Below, piece by piece: positions 48,911-59,414 of a stretch of 64,000 bases of DNA (positions are counted from its first letter, which is position 1; every line of letters begins with the position of its first letter). This stretch comes from Agapanthus africanus (lineage: Eukaryota > Streptophyta > Magnoliopsida > Asparagales > Amaryllidaceae): NCBI GenBank assembly GCA_030015575.1, contig JASDDO010000018.1, positions 226,533,138 through 226,597,137 of the forward strand, written 5' to 3'. A program made the translations under genes and the position numbers. Under the pieces are notes generated by a model that ran no database searches, was not told the origin of the DNA, and saw only the letters and a program-made list of their open reading frames with translations.

Positions 48911-49125
48911 AATCCCTATTTATATGCCCCTACGGATATACCCGTAGGTGCTTGGTTTGCGGCTCCGTAGGGGCAAACAACACTTTAAGATTTTATAAAT
49001 TTTAAATAAATATTGAAGGACCGTAGGGGCAACCGTTTGGCCCTATGGATTAATCCGTAGGGCCAAACTTTAACTGCCCCTATGGATGTTGTTATCCGTA
49101 GGGGCAGCCCCTTATTTTACTAGTG
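48911..49125. repeat. Right terminal and subterminal repeats of the CACTA element
   Basis: About six CCCTACGG, CCGTAGGG or close variants (such as CCCTATGG) in 215 bases, then CCGTAGGGGCAGCCCCTTAT and the terminus TACTAGTG. The terminal roughly 30 bases match the inverted left end with a few mismatches. Confidence 0.9.
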
Positions 49126-51741
49126 AGCTCAACCAGTACTCGAGGCTTCCTGAAGGTTCTGCCAAGAACGACAAGCGAACAGGGTGCCTCTATTGGATAC
49201 AACACATGAAGGAACTCCATGCAAACACACACACTTAATGAAGAACACCTAAGCAAACTGAGCATAACCGGACAACAAACACCCAAATTGAGTCACACCC
49301 TGCCTAGAACTGGGTAGACAACACAATGAAATTCATGGAGATCTGCTCCCATTCACACTCCGGAACGGTTAAAGGTTGCAACTCTCCAGTCGGTCTCAAA
49401 TGCTCAACCTTAGCTCACAACAAGATAGACACCTTGAAACGAAATCCGAAACTTCACTCTTCATCTCTGCCCACCCGTAACTATCTTACAAGTCACGTCA
49501 TATATTGGTGGAACTTAAATGAACACAGAAAGCTGACAGATGTTCCTGCTCTAGGTTTTCGCGTTTTAACCTATCAATATCAGGTACACACAAACGCGTC
49601 CCTAAACGTAGCACACCCTGGTTACAAATCAAGGACTCCGAATCTTTACCCAGCCGAGTATGCTCAAGAATCTCTGACAAACGAGCATCGGCGGGCTGTG
49701 CCACGCGAAAATGATTAAAGAAAAATGGACGGGCGCGGACATGAGCAAGCTGTCCCCTCAGTAGAGACGAACTTAAGCTGTACTCAACGATCGCACAAGA
49801 ACTGTAAATCTGGAGAAAACTGTCTCAGAACTGCGCACAACTGGGACAAGCTAACCCCGGGCCTACGACTCCAGCATCAGCTACCACAATCGCCTTGCCA
49901 CGAGTAACGAGGATCTCAAAAACACAATCCTTCACATGCTCCATCCAACAACGCTGTCTCAACAATCAAAACCCGCTGCAGGAAGATGTATATTAAGCTC
50001 TGGTGGTCCGTGAAAATCTGACACGACACTCCGCACAAGTAGTGTCCTCAGATCTTCAACACACGACCACCGCGGCCATCTCCAGATCATGAGTGGGATA
50101 TCCTGCTCCTACTTCCTCCAACTGTCGAGAAGAAAAAGCGATAACTCTATAATGCCACATCAACGCAAAATCGAGCCCCATTCGCGAAACATCACAGTTA
50201 AACAACAAAGTCGCCCGAACCAGAAAGCAAAGAAAGAACTGGTGCAGTTGTCAACCGAGTCTTCAACTGCTGAAAACTCCGCACGCATGCCTCAATCCAA
50301 AGAAAAGGAACCTCCTTTCCAGTCAGTCCAGTCAACAGTGCAGCGATACGCAGACAATCCTGCATGAAACGGCGGCAAAAACCTGCTAAGCCCAAAAATC
50401 CGCGGACCTCCATCCCGTACACAAGTCTGGGCCAAAGCTGTACGGCCTCGATGTTTCTCGGGCCATACGAAAACCGTCTCCCGTAACTACAACACCTTAG
50501 GAAGTCAACATAATCAAACCTGAAGGAACACTCCGAGAATTTAGTAAACTGCTGGGGCTCTCCCAATGTCTGCAAAACAAATCCTCAAGTGCTTCTCACG
50601 TTCCTCACGACTCTTGGAAAAGACCAGAATGTCATCAATAACACAATAATCAACTGGTCGAGGAACGACCTGAAGAAATCTGGTTCATCACATCCACGAA
50701 TGCTGCTAGGGCATTGGTGAGTCCAACGACACCACCAAAACTCATACTCCCCGTAGCGCGCACAAAAGCAGTCTTCGGAATGTCATCACTCCGAACCCGT
50801 AACCAATGATGCTCTGATCCTAAACAAACTTAGAAAATGTCTCGTCCTCTGGAGCTGATCGAAGAAATCGTCAATGCGAGGTAAAGGATACATATCCGCA
50901 CTGTAACTCGGTTCAATTGACGATCCATCAATACACAACCTCAACTGCCGTCCTCCTCCTGATGAACAGAATAGGAGCTCCCCAAAGAGAAACACTCAGA
51001 CGCACAAGCCACCCTACAAGCAACTCTGCAGCTGATCCTAAAGCTCCATAAGCTCCGCTGGCTCATATGGAACAACGTCGGAAAACTCTTGCACGAAAGG
51101 AACCCGGTCCAACAAACCCACTGTGGCTTCGGTATCACGAATGAAAGCCAAGAATCCTTGACATCCTCTCCTCAAAAGCCGACTAGCGAAAAAGGCTGAA
51201 TTCAAGCTGTGAGGGGCTGCACCATTGTCCCCTGCACAATGAGAACTGACACGCCGGGAAAACAAAACCAGACTGTTTCCTCGCGGCAGTCCATAGACGC
51301 ATAGCACGTAGCTAACCAGTCCGTGCCTAGGAGAACAAAAAATCCAAAATCTCTTGAAGGATCAAAACGACGGACGAATCTATATCTCCTATCCGATTGG
51401 CATACGACCGAAACACGTGTCGCGCAACAAAAGAATCGCTGACAAAACTTAAGACAACAAACGGCTGATCTAGCAAACACGACCCTCGACCCAACCACGA
51501 CACAAAGGATGTAAAATAGATAAGTGCATCAAAAGAACATACGAATTAAGAACACCTAAAAACTTTGCATTGGACGCCCGCACGTCCCGATGAGTAGAAG
51601 CAAACTCTCGTGTCTGCCCCCTACCCGCAACTGGCTGAACTCCTCCTCTGCCAACCTGTCCCCTCTGAGTGAATCCTCCACGACCACGACCTCTCCGAAC
51701 ACGAGTCTGACACGGTGCTAAGGAACAATTCCTGATGAGGT
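49126..51741 (-). pseudogene. Gypsy pol remnant (protease to integrase), decayed
   Basis: Minus-strand pieces in family order. Near 51600 there is the end of gag (GRGRGGFTQRGQVGRGG) and at 51202-51498 a protease part with LLGTDWLATCYASMDCRE. Reverse transcriptase follows, with EFSDVVPYEPAEL (51070), RLCIDGSSIEPSYSAD and YPLPRIDDFFDQL (50850-50930). RNase H has RGFLGLAGFCRRF and APVLSLLSGSGDFVV (50200-50430), and the integrase zinc region has QGVLRLGTRLCVPD (about 49600). Frameshifts and stops occur every 100-250 bases and the YVDD-type motif is lost. Confidence 0.85.
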
Positions 51742-52479
51742 TGTAACACCCTAGTTCAGTTATACTATATTCTCTTTCATTATTTTCTTGTGGCTATTTC
51801 CTGTTTTAATTCGCTTTTGTGTTTTGGCTGACACGTATATTATCCGTATTATTCAAACAGTAATTTTAGACCCGACCCGGACGTCTTTTAGACTATTTTT
51901 GTATTTAGCCTAAAAGTCAAGTTTTATTAATATTATATTCTAATATCCTCAATCATATTTTAAACAAACTAATATTATGCTATACTTTTATCCATTTAAA
52001 ATTTTACCAAACTAAATAATTTTACCAAACCAAATATATTTTTAAATCTTTTAAATCCTAAACTAAACTTCAGCACATATATTATATACGAATATATACT
52101 AAATAATTTTAACTAAAATATACTTACATATCTCTCTCTCTTTCCTCACCTGTCTGTCTCTCTCCTCACTCTATATATTACCTATATAACATATTATATT
52201 TTTTTATAAACCCTATTTTCCTTAACCCCATGTTTCCTCTTTCTCTTCTCCTTCTTCCTTCGTGCTGCCGCCTCTCGCGAACCCATGCCCTAACCCATGC
52301 CTCGTGCTCGCCCGACGCCGTCGGTCACCTCGTCGGCCTCCCCTCACCCCTTTCCTCTTAAACCCTACAAGCCTCCGCCCAAAACCCCCTTCTCTCCCAC
52401 TCTCATTGCTCTAGGGCTTTATATTTTCCTTCCAAAACCCTAATCCCCAAATCGATTTCTTCCCTCATTCAGCGAAAGC

Positions 52480-53417
52480 ATGGCCATGGCTCGAGCAGCT
52501 GCAGCGGTGATGGCCGCGGCGGCCATGACGGCGGAGCACACTCACAGCCCCTTCCACTTTCCTAATTTCTCATCGTCGTCTCCTTCGCCTTCGCGTGCTG
52601 TCCCTGCTGCTGCTAATGCTCCTTCTCAAGCTCCTCAGGTGAGCGCCAGTGGTAACCCTTTCCCGCATCCAGCAGAGGAACCTAGGGTTTGAAATGATAA
52701 CCCTAGGACCACGGCGGCGGGGTTCGACCCTGAAGCGCTGGAGAGAGGGGGTGAAGGCCCTGCGAGAGATCAATAACTCGTCGCAGGCAAAGAAGGTGTT
52801 TGAGTTGATGAGGAAGTAGGAAGAAACGAGGCTGGCAGAGTTGGCTGCGAAAAAAATTTGGAGTATCAGGCTATTCAGTTTCAGCATGAGACAGATAGGC
52901 AGCGTGTAATCTATGAAGAACAGAAAAAAATTAGTTCAGCAATTGGCACAAACAAAGGCTCAAATGGCTCGATACGAGGATGAATTAGCTCGGAAAAGGA
53001 TGCAGGCAGAGCATGAAAATCAAAGAGTTAGAAATCAAGAGCTTGTGGAGATGCAAGAAGAATCATCCATTAGGCAGGAGCAAATTCGGGGTGCTACTGA
53101 TGAACAGATTCAAGCACAGAAACGTCAAACTGAGAGGGAAAGGGCAGAGATAGAACGTGAAACAATACGAGTTAAGGCTTTGGCAGAAGCGGAAGGAAGA
53201 GCACATGAACCAAAACTTGCTGAAGATGTTAATAGACGGATGCTGGTAGAACGAGCCAACGCGGAGAGAGAGAAATAGATATCATCAATAAATACAACAT
53301 TTGAGCATATTGGAGGTGGTTTCCGAGCAGTACTAACTGATCAGAATAAACTGGTTGTAGTCGTTGGCGGTGCTACGGCACTTGCTGCAGGGATTTACAC
53401 TACAAGGATGAGCGTAT
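52480..53417 (+). pseudogene. ATAD3: ATAD3 (mitochondrial AAA ATPase) retrocopy fragment
   Basis: Intronless match to the N-terminal third of plant ATAD3, a mitochondrial inner-membrane AAA protein tied to nucleoid and membrane organisation. From ATG 52480 an Ala/Ser/Pro-rich N-terminus leads into NDNPRTTAAGFDPEALERG. After a frameshift come KALREINNSSQAKKVFELM and the long coiled coil (RQRVIYEEQKK, QTKAQMARYEDELARKRMQ, RRMLVERANAEREK). It ends with NTTFEHIGGGFRA and DQNKLVVVVGGATALAAGIY, then loses similarity at about 53408. The AAA ATPase domain is absent. Lesions are TGA at 52690-52692, a frameshift near 52748, TAG at 52817-52819, further shifts near 52855 and 52930, and TAG at 53276-53278. 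It is non-functional. Absence of introns suggests capture of a processed cDNA by an LTR element. Confidence 0.88.
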
Positions 53418-54135
53418 AACTCTGATCCCAAGTGAATCCTAGCTGAGTTCGTGCCTCGCATCTTCGTACATCGTTCTTCCATGATCCTTATCCTCCAGGC
53501 AAGTACTCTTGCTTACTTTTGGTCGATGTACATCGGCTTTCCTTTGTGGTTATATGTATATATATATTTCCTGCACTGTTAGAACAAAAAGGGAAATGTG
53601 TTAGTATCTATTCTTCGTTATATCATACAAATATATATATATAGGCAAACTTTTATGTAGCAAGTGAGAATAATTAGCAAGTGTGGTTTTAAAATGAGAT
53701 TTATTTTTAACTATAAATAAAGTTCGAAAGTTGATAACCTATCTCACATTTATATGTTTCTAGTCAAATTGTGATTAATATACCCATATTAAGATTAACC
53801 GTAAAGGTAACAATTATGACTCATACCAGCTTGTACACCACATTTATGCAGTTACTATTACCTGATAACTATTACCACTGACATGTCTTGACTATTCATT
53901 AGTCGAGTCTTTTTTGGCGAGATCGCTGATAAGGATGCTGAACTACATTACATGACTTGACACAATCTATACTGTTTACAGGTTTTATTTCCATACAATT
54001 ACCATACTACAAGTTCCTGTCTTTTCAGCATTCTTAATTAGTGCTCTAGTCATTACAATAGTAGCTATAAATACGTGGGTGTTGGGGTAGTTTGAGTGTG
54101 CGTTGCACGACAGGATCTCAGGTGTCCCATGCCGG

Positions 54136-54305
54136 CAGCTCGTACCAGGCTATAGCGGTCTCATGTTTACAGCTCGTACCGAGCTATAGCGGTCTCATGT
54201 TTATAGCTCGTACGGGACTATAGCGGTCTCATGTTTACAGCTCATACCGGGCTATAGCGGTCTCATGTTTACAGCTCGTACCGGGCTATAGCGGTCTCTT
54301 GTTCA
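54136..54305 (+). repeat. Five tandem 34 bp units
   Basis: The unit begins CAGCTCGTACCGGGCTATAG and continues CGGTCTCATGTTTA, in five uninterrupted copies with one to three changes each. The text inside each unit is partly palindromic (AGCTCG...CGAGCT in the second copy). Confidence 0.93.
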
Positions 54306-54833
54306 TTCCACAGTTGGGCCCGTGTTTCCTAGCCCCTGGGGCACCACTCTTGGGTTAGGAATACTCGTGCAGAGGTTGACGCACACACCCAAGCTTACGA
54401 TAGGATAGTTTACCTTTTATTGACCAGTTAGGTTATGACCTGATCTCTTACATACATGTTTCATAGTGTTAGTGCATTTAATTATTTATATACATGTTTT
54501 TCTTGCGCAACGGGCTTCACTACATTCTTATATTCTTGTTATTATACTACACACACCTTTTACGTTGAGTACTTACTGGGATGTTCTAACTTCCCTGAGA
54601 TTTGCCATCTCAGGTTTAGAGACAGGTTTTCAGGCCGAGCACGATCAGAGCGGCTACCGGGACTTTGCTGAAGACCAGTAACCGTAGGTTTATTTTCACC
54701 CTTTTTATTTATCTTTTAGCATGTGCGTCCTTATGGGACATTAGGACTTATGTATCTCTTTTGGATCATATTTTATTTCGAACCTATTGTATCAGATCTT
54801 TAATTGCATCAATTATCTAGTAGACCTATTATT

Positions 54834-57108
54834 TGTTGGAGATAGTGCCCTCAGAGTCAATTATTGGGTCGCAGGCACGTGATTGCAATGATTGAGGGGA
54901 GGACCTATCCCGGTAGGACAGTCTTACTCGAGATGATAGTATGCTATCTGGTTTATCTTTATCATCGTGTACTGCTTTAGGTGACCTTTCGAGTCGCTAT
55001 TACACGTTGATAAAGCCCCTTGGATTCTTGCTTGACCACCAGCAGTATGAGGGCGATCATATAAGTGGGAGCTGGGGGTCTACAAGCATATCCTTAAAAG
55101 GTCCCTAGTCGTGGGAGATTCGAGACAGGGCATCGTTTCTCCAGAGTAGACTAGTGTATACAGTCGAGACCCCGACGAGGGGCGGTGGCCGGTCTCACAA
55201 GCCACTGGTGTCAGTTGGTTCACCTAAGATGTATACAGGTGCTCATTGGGTTATGAGTACACCGGACAGGACTCGCCGGGAACCTGCTAGTTGGGCATAT
55301 ACCAGACGTCAGATAGCAGTTCCCAGGTGACATGTGTACAGGTTAGTTCATCGACCTGGGATCGTCATTTGTCTCGTGTGAGTTCCCACTGTACTTTGAT
55401 TACTACCCTACCACGGCTCAAAGGAGTCGTGCAAACAGGTTTTAGTTGGGTACAGTCCCGAGCCACATGGAGGCAGTGAGCGGATCTGCAGGGGTTCGTC
55501 TCTCCCGGTATTAGGGGTGAGGTCGTGCTGTGTCTAGGAGAGCCAGAACATGAAAAGTCCTTGGCCAAGGCAGGAGATCTGCTGGTAGGTATTCCAGTAG
55601 TATCTCAGGGTGTTCTGGGCTACACTCCGACACGACTTGTACCGCTTTTGGGGGTCTGACTTTTACCAACCCCCTAGGCCCGCCATGCGATACTCATAGA
55701 CGAACGGACCGGACTGTACGGATATTGTCACTGACAGGCTCAGTAGGGTGTCAGGATGAGTTCACTCATCGACGTCCCTTTTGGTCAATAGCTGGTGGCC
55801 CGTCACGTATGGCTAATACCTCTGACGTGCTAGTGGTTAAATCCACAGCCATAGTATTGACGAGTCTTTAGAGTCCACCACACAGACAGTTACTCAAGTT
55901 TCGGGCGAAACGCTGTAGAGGCCGTATGGAGATATGGCAGGGTTCGATCGGATACGTGCGGTATTGCACGGATCGCTATCGGACAGTTTTTACTAGCCGG
56001 CTTTGGCTTAAGCCGGATTCTAGTATTAGATAGTGTAGTTTTGTCTCTTTGCATTTGTGTTCAGCGGGAATACAAATGCGGGCATGTATTTGCAGTAGCG
56101 GGGTTTTCCTGTAATTTATTACGGGATCGGTTTTCTGAAGTTGCCTATTTGCATTCCGTTCCGACCGGTTTTCTTTCGTTCCTTCTCGGCCGGACTTTCG
56201 TTGGAAGGGGTTAATTGCAGTTTGCAATTAACTTATTTGTTGAGGGCTTTCTTGCATATGTGGCTTCATGATTATCCTCTTAATCATGATATTCTTTTCT
56301 TGTCTATCACTTGCATTTATGAGAAAAAGATTGAGGTGGTTTTGTGAATGGATTGAATTGTATATTGGTGTGACTTATTTCTCCTTCATTCATTCCCTTT
56401 CTTATCTTTTCTTTATTAATTCATTCATCAAATTCCACCATCAAACCTTCTGGGGCCGGCCACTGTTGATGAGTGAGAGAGAGAGATGTTTGTGTGTGTG
56501 GATTAATTCATTTGTGCTTAATTTGGTGGGACCCCCCCTTATGTTTGCTGTGAAGAATTTTTCTTCCTCTTTTTTGTATTAATTCATACACTCCTTCATG
56601 ACATGGGTGGGCTTGCTTCTTTTTCTTCCAGTGAGAAAAATTTTGTGGCCGAGCTCCTTTTTCATGCATGCTCCATTTCTTCATCAAAGCATCCATGAAA
56701 TTCTTGTGCTAAAATTCCTCCAACAAGGCAACCTCATAAACCCCAAAGAGACAACTCACTACACTATTCTATAGCAAGCCTTGGACGCGTCGGCTAGCCA
56801 ACTTCGCGCCCGAGTTGCCTCGGTCAAGAGGCGGGAGCCCGTAAAAGATTCCGGCTACGTGGTGCCCCTTTCCGACGAGCGAGGAGGTGACGGAGATTCC
56901 GCAAGAGATCGGAGTGGAGATGAAGACCGTAGGACACGGATCGCTTGGTATAACTTCTCTACTCTTTTCTATTTAGCTAGCTAGCTAGGTTAATGGCCCG
57001 ATCCGGGTGAAAAGTCCGCGGCGGTGCCGTTTTGCAAAGTTCGCAAAGTTTTTGTTTTCCGCGTTTCCGGCGTCGGATCGACGGCCGGGGCGCCCCCGCG
57101 GGCTTACA
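54834..57108 (+). repeat. 5' LTR of copy D'
   Basis: 2,275 bp, TGTTGGAGATAGTGCC...CGGGCTTACA. Related along its length to the D LTRs but clearly diverged, especially in 56150-56760, so D and D' are subfamilies rather than sister insertions. Frames such as 55291-55479 recur in the 3' LTR and are not genes. Confidence 0.95.
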
Positions 57109-57109
57109 A

Positions 57110-57122
57110 TGGTATCAGAGCC
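57110..57122 (+). promoter_or_regulatory. Primer-binding site of copy D' (initiator tRNA-Met)
   Basis: TGGTATCAGAGCC one base after the LTR end CTTACA. Confidence 0.94.
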
Positions 57123-57320
57123 ACGCCGTTAACCTTCCCTAGCTTGCTCTAGCACGTTTAGAACCCGATCGAACAAAATCCCCAAAAACCGTATTTTTGT
57201 GCACATGTGTTCTCTGTTGAAATTTTTTGAGCTCCTAAAATTTTTCAGGTTGTTGCAGAGGCATGTACAAGCAATTATAAGAAATCTGGGAAAATACGAT
57301 CCACTAATTCCTCAGTTCCA

Positions 57321-57365
57321 CCGCGGAAGCGCGGCCAAAACCCTTGTTTGGCCGCGCTTGCGCGG
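57321..57365 (+). repeat. GC-rich hairpin downstream of primer site (copy D')
   Basis: CCGCGGAAGCGCGGCCAAA faces TTTGGCCGCGCTTGCGCGG, a 19-base stem with one mismatch and a 7-base loop, about 200 bases after the primer site. Confidence 0.87.
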
Positions 57366-58530
57366 CGGATAAGAGGAATTGTGGCACCAAATTTTCCCAG
57401 TAAGCTTGTGGTATAGAAATAGGGCTTTTGGGATATTTTATTTGGGCCCAGGTTTTCTGTAATTGCTACAGTTCTTTTTGGGGGCCCACTTTGATAAATT
57501 TGTTCGATCGGATATTTTAAACATGCTAGTTCACAGTATTTACTTTATATCTGCGACCGTGAATGTCACTTGATCGGTAAATCCCGTCTAACTGCTATAG
57601 TCCGGTTAGACGGATTTGCGAACGTGACTTTCACGTTGATGTTCTGTGATTGTACTGTGTTGTTGCGGATCGGTCGTGGGGATAGCCTGGTTGCAGTGGT
57701 AGTACAGTTCTGTTGTATTATGTACATTTGATATTGCGGGGCGAGCGTCCGACATGTGGACTGCCGTCACTTCCTGTTTGTATTATTATTTTGGGGCACG
57801 ACCTGGTTGCGGTCGATGTACCCGTTGTATGTATATTTTACTTTCTGTACTAGGATTACCCCGCGGAGGGGTGCACGGGTAGCCGGGTTCTGGAGGACAA
57901 CAAGCCCGCATCTCATGGCATTGAGACGGAAGGGGCTTCACTCTAGAATTGGCGGGCTATTCGCCGCACTCGTAGGGGGTATAGGGTTGACCCAGGAGGG
58001 GTGCCCAAGTTACCGGATTCCATGAAGTGCTGGGTGGTCCATTCACGGTGCTGAAAGGGGCTGCCTCGCTTCAGGTTTTGGCGGGTAACTTGCCGCGCCC
58101 GTAGGGGTCTAGGATTTCATTGCACAGGCTATCCACACGACCAGGGGAACGTCGGGTTTCAGCGGCTCTGTGAAACCCGGGGATCCCAGATATCTGTATT
58201 GATCTGTATTGCTGTACTTTTCTGTGCTGCATTGTTTATCACGCCTTGAGCGAAAATTATATATTATATATATATTAGTAGATGTTGTATATGTTTTTCA
58301 TCCGCGCTAGTCCAGTCCCCGCTCTGTCGTTAGTTAGCTAACCTAACGAGTGATGACGGGACCCAGTGGCGAATGCGGATGGCATATACGTACATCAGTA
58401 TATTTTCGTTCTTTGTGGTGTGATCAATTGATGGGACTGCATTGATTCGGATCAATGCAAGTTAAACAAACCTATTCTGATGTTGTTGGAACACTTTTTC
58501 AAAAAGCTGTTATTGCAAGGGCGTTCTCTT

Positions 58531-58762
58531 TTGTTTTGCACAGTGGTATTCAGTTGGAATATCCTGCTCCTCAGTCGACGAGGCAAGGGCCGAGATCCCT
58601 TCACCGGGAGTGACCCCTTGGACAAAAGTTTGCGTCAGGGCAGTAACTTCACTATAGCCGATTACTTTTGCTTTGCACCGTGGTATTCAGTTGGAATATC
58701 CTGCACCTCATTCTACGGGGAAAGAGCCGAGATCCCTTCACCGGGAGTGACCTCTTTAGCAA
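58531..58762 (+). repeat. Tandem pair of three-stem modules (copy D')
   Basis: Units at 58531-58623 and 58669-58762, in sense orientation. Outer stems are CAAGGG/CCCTTG and AAAGAG/CTCTTT, inner TCCC/GGGA around TTCACC, second stems CCTCAG/CGAGG and CCTCAT/CGGGG-type, and third stems GGTATTC/GAATATCC. Confidence 0.83.
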
Positions 58763-58894
58763 AGGTTGTCGTCACTATATTTTTATAAAGTTATCCGTTC
58801 CTTCAGCGATATCAAGTTCATTACGTTAAAGGTTTTCGCCAGAAACCATTCGTAGCCCTCCGTCATTTCAGTTAAATATTCGGTAGTATTCAAG

Positions 58895-59106
58895 CTATGT
58901 ATTTTGACCTCACGCCAAGGCATAGTGTTTGGTAGCTGCCGGGTATTTATCTGTTGCATAGATAGATGCGTTAGTTTGGGACAGTCGTACTACTATTTTG
59001 GCCTACGTCAAGGGTATGTACGGGTGGGTTCAAATTAACCAGGATAATGACGGGTAGAACTTGACATGTGACTTATGATATTTTGACCTCACGCCAAGGT
59101 CATAAG
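58895..59106 (+). repeat. Row of CCTT/AAGG-type hairpins (copy D')
   Basis: The hairpin at 58895-58925 pairs CTATG with CATAG (CTGTG/CACAG in D and A). The hairpin at 59072-59106 pairs CTTATGA with TCATAAG and GACCT with AGGTC. The middle one, near 58985-59030, is poorly preserved. Loops read CACGCC instead of AGTC. Confidence 0.7.
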
Positions 59107-59414
59107 AGCATGGGGTAAAAATCCACATCGGGAGTTTCAAAAGTACTGAAACTTGCCAGATATGCGCATACCTTCTGGAGTGTGATAACGTGAGCGGATT
59201 CCGTCACGTTATCATGCGATGAGAGTTGGATCCCGATTCCCACTGATGAGTTGGTTTACTCCTCGGGTTATCCCGGCTAATTCTTCTTTCAGGTTTGGGG
59301 AAGAATTTGACGTTACAGTGGGAGGTTTCCAGATTAGATAAATTGGTAACCATTCTGATCTAGGTTAGAGTGCACGCTGAGTGTTTCTTTTCTCTCTCTC
59401 TCTGGCAGCGACCA

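Larger units (their letters stand above)
38404..49125 (-). mobile_element. Complete CACTA (En/Spm) DNA transposon
   Basis: 10,722 bp, starting CACTACTACAAATAAGGG and ending CCCCTTATTTTACTAGTG, with a 3 bp target duplication AGC (38401-38403 and 49126-49128). Both ends carry palindromic subterminal repeats. Both genes are on the minus strand, so the 5' end is on the right: a GC-rich first exon or leader, a telomere-like tract, a 600 bp tandem array, a TNP2-like transposase and a TNPA-like second gene. All structural parts of an autonomous element are there, but stops in both genes suggest this copy cannot act alone. Confidence 0.96.
34316..51741 (-). mobile_element. Degraded Ty3/Gypsy retrotransposon (interrupted by CACTA)
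   Basis: A minus-strand element: 3' LTR at 34316-37591, polypurine tract, then the integrase end up to 38403. After the CACTA insertion the integrase, RNase H, reverse transcriptase, protease and end of gag continue to 51741, where a plus-strand LTR cuts it. The 5' LTR is not in the window. Domain order and motifs (LCID, PLPRIDD, FLGLAGFCRRF) fit the Tekay/Del chromovirus group, but no chromodomain could be confirmed. Confidence 0.85.
51742..54833 (+). mobile_element. Plus-strand LTR (probably Gypsy), cut by copy D'
   Basis: Starts TGTAACACCCTAG directly after the Gypsy gag remnant. A TATA-rich segment near 52165-52215 precedes a C/T-rich leader. The middle holds the ATAD3 fragment, and the downstream part (53420-54833) contains a 34 bp tandem repeat and LTR-like text. 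It is interrupted at 54834 by D'. The right end lies outside the window, so calling it an LTR rests on its start and texture only. Confidence 0.55.
57366..59384 (+). other. Gag-less structured leader of copy D'
   Basis: No gag frame. It holds an 89-codon frame at 57756-58025 in the region corresponding to the leader frames of A and C; the stem CGGGTTTCAGC/GCTCTGTGAAACCCG near 58152-58180; the branched element near 58300-58385; the modules; and the CCTT/AAGG-type hairpins. A polypyrimidine-AG (TTCTCTCTCTCTCTGGCAG) ends the leader at about 59408. Confidence 0.75.

Noticed and set aside
52480-53417. A functional ATAD3 gene
   Set aside because: Several stops and frameshifts, no AAA ATPase domain and no introns.
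54136-54305. Five regular 34 bp repeats resembling a CRISPR array
   Set aside because: Units are directly adjacent without unique spacers and lie in plant retrotransposon sequence. This is a minisatellite.
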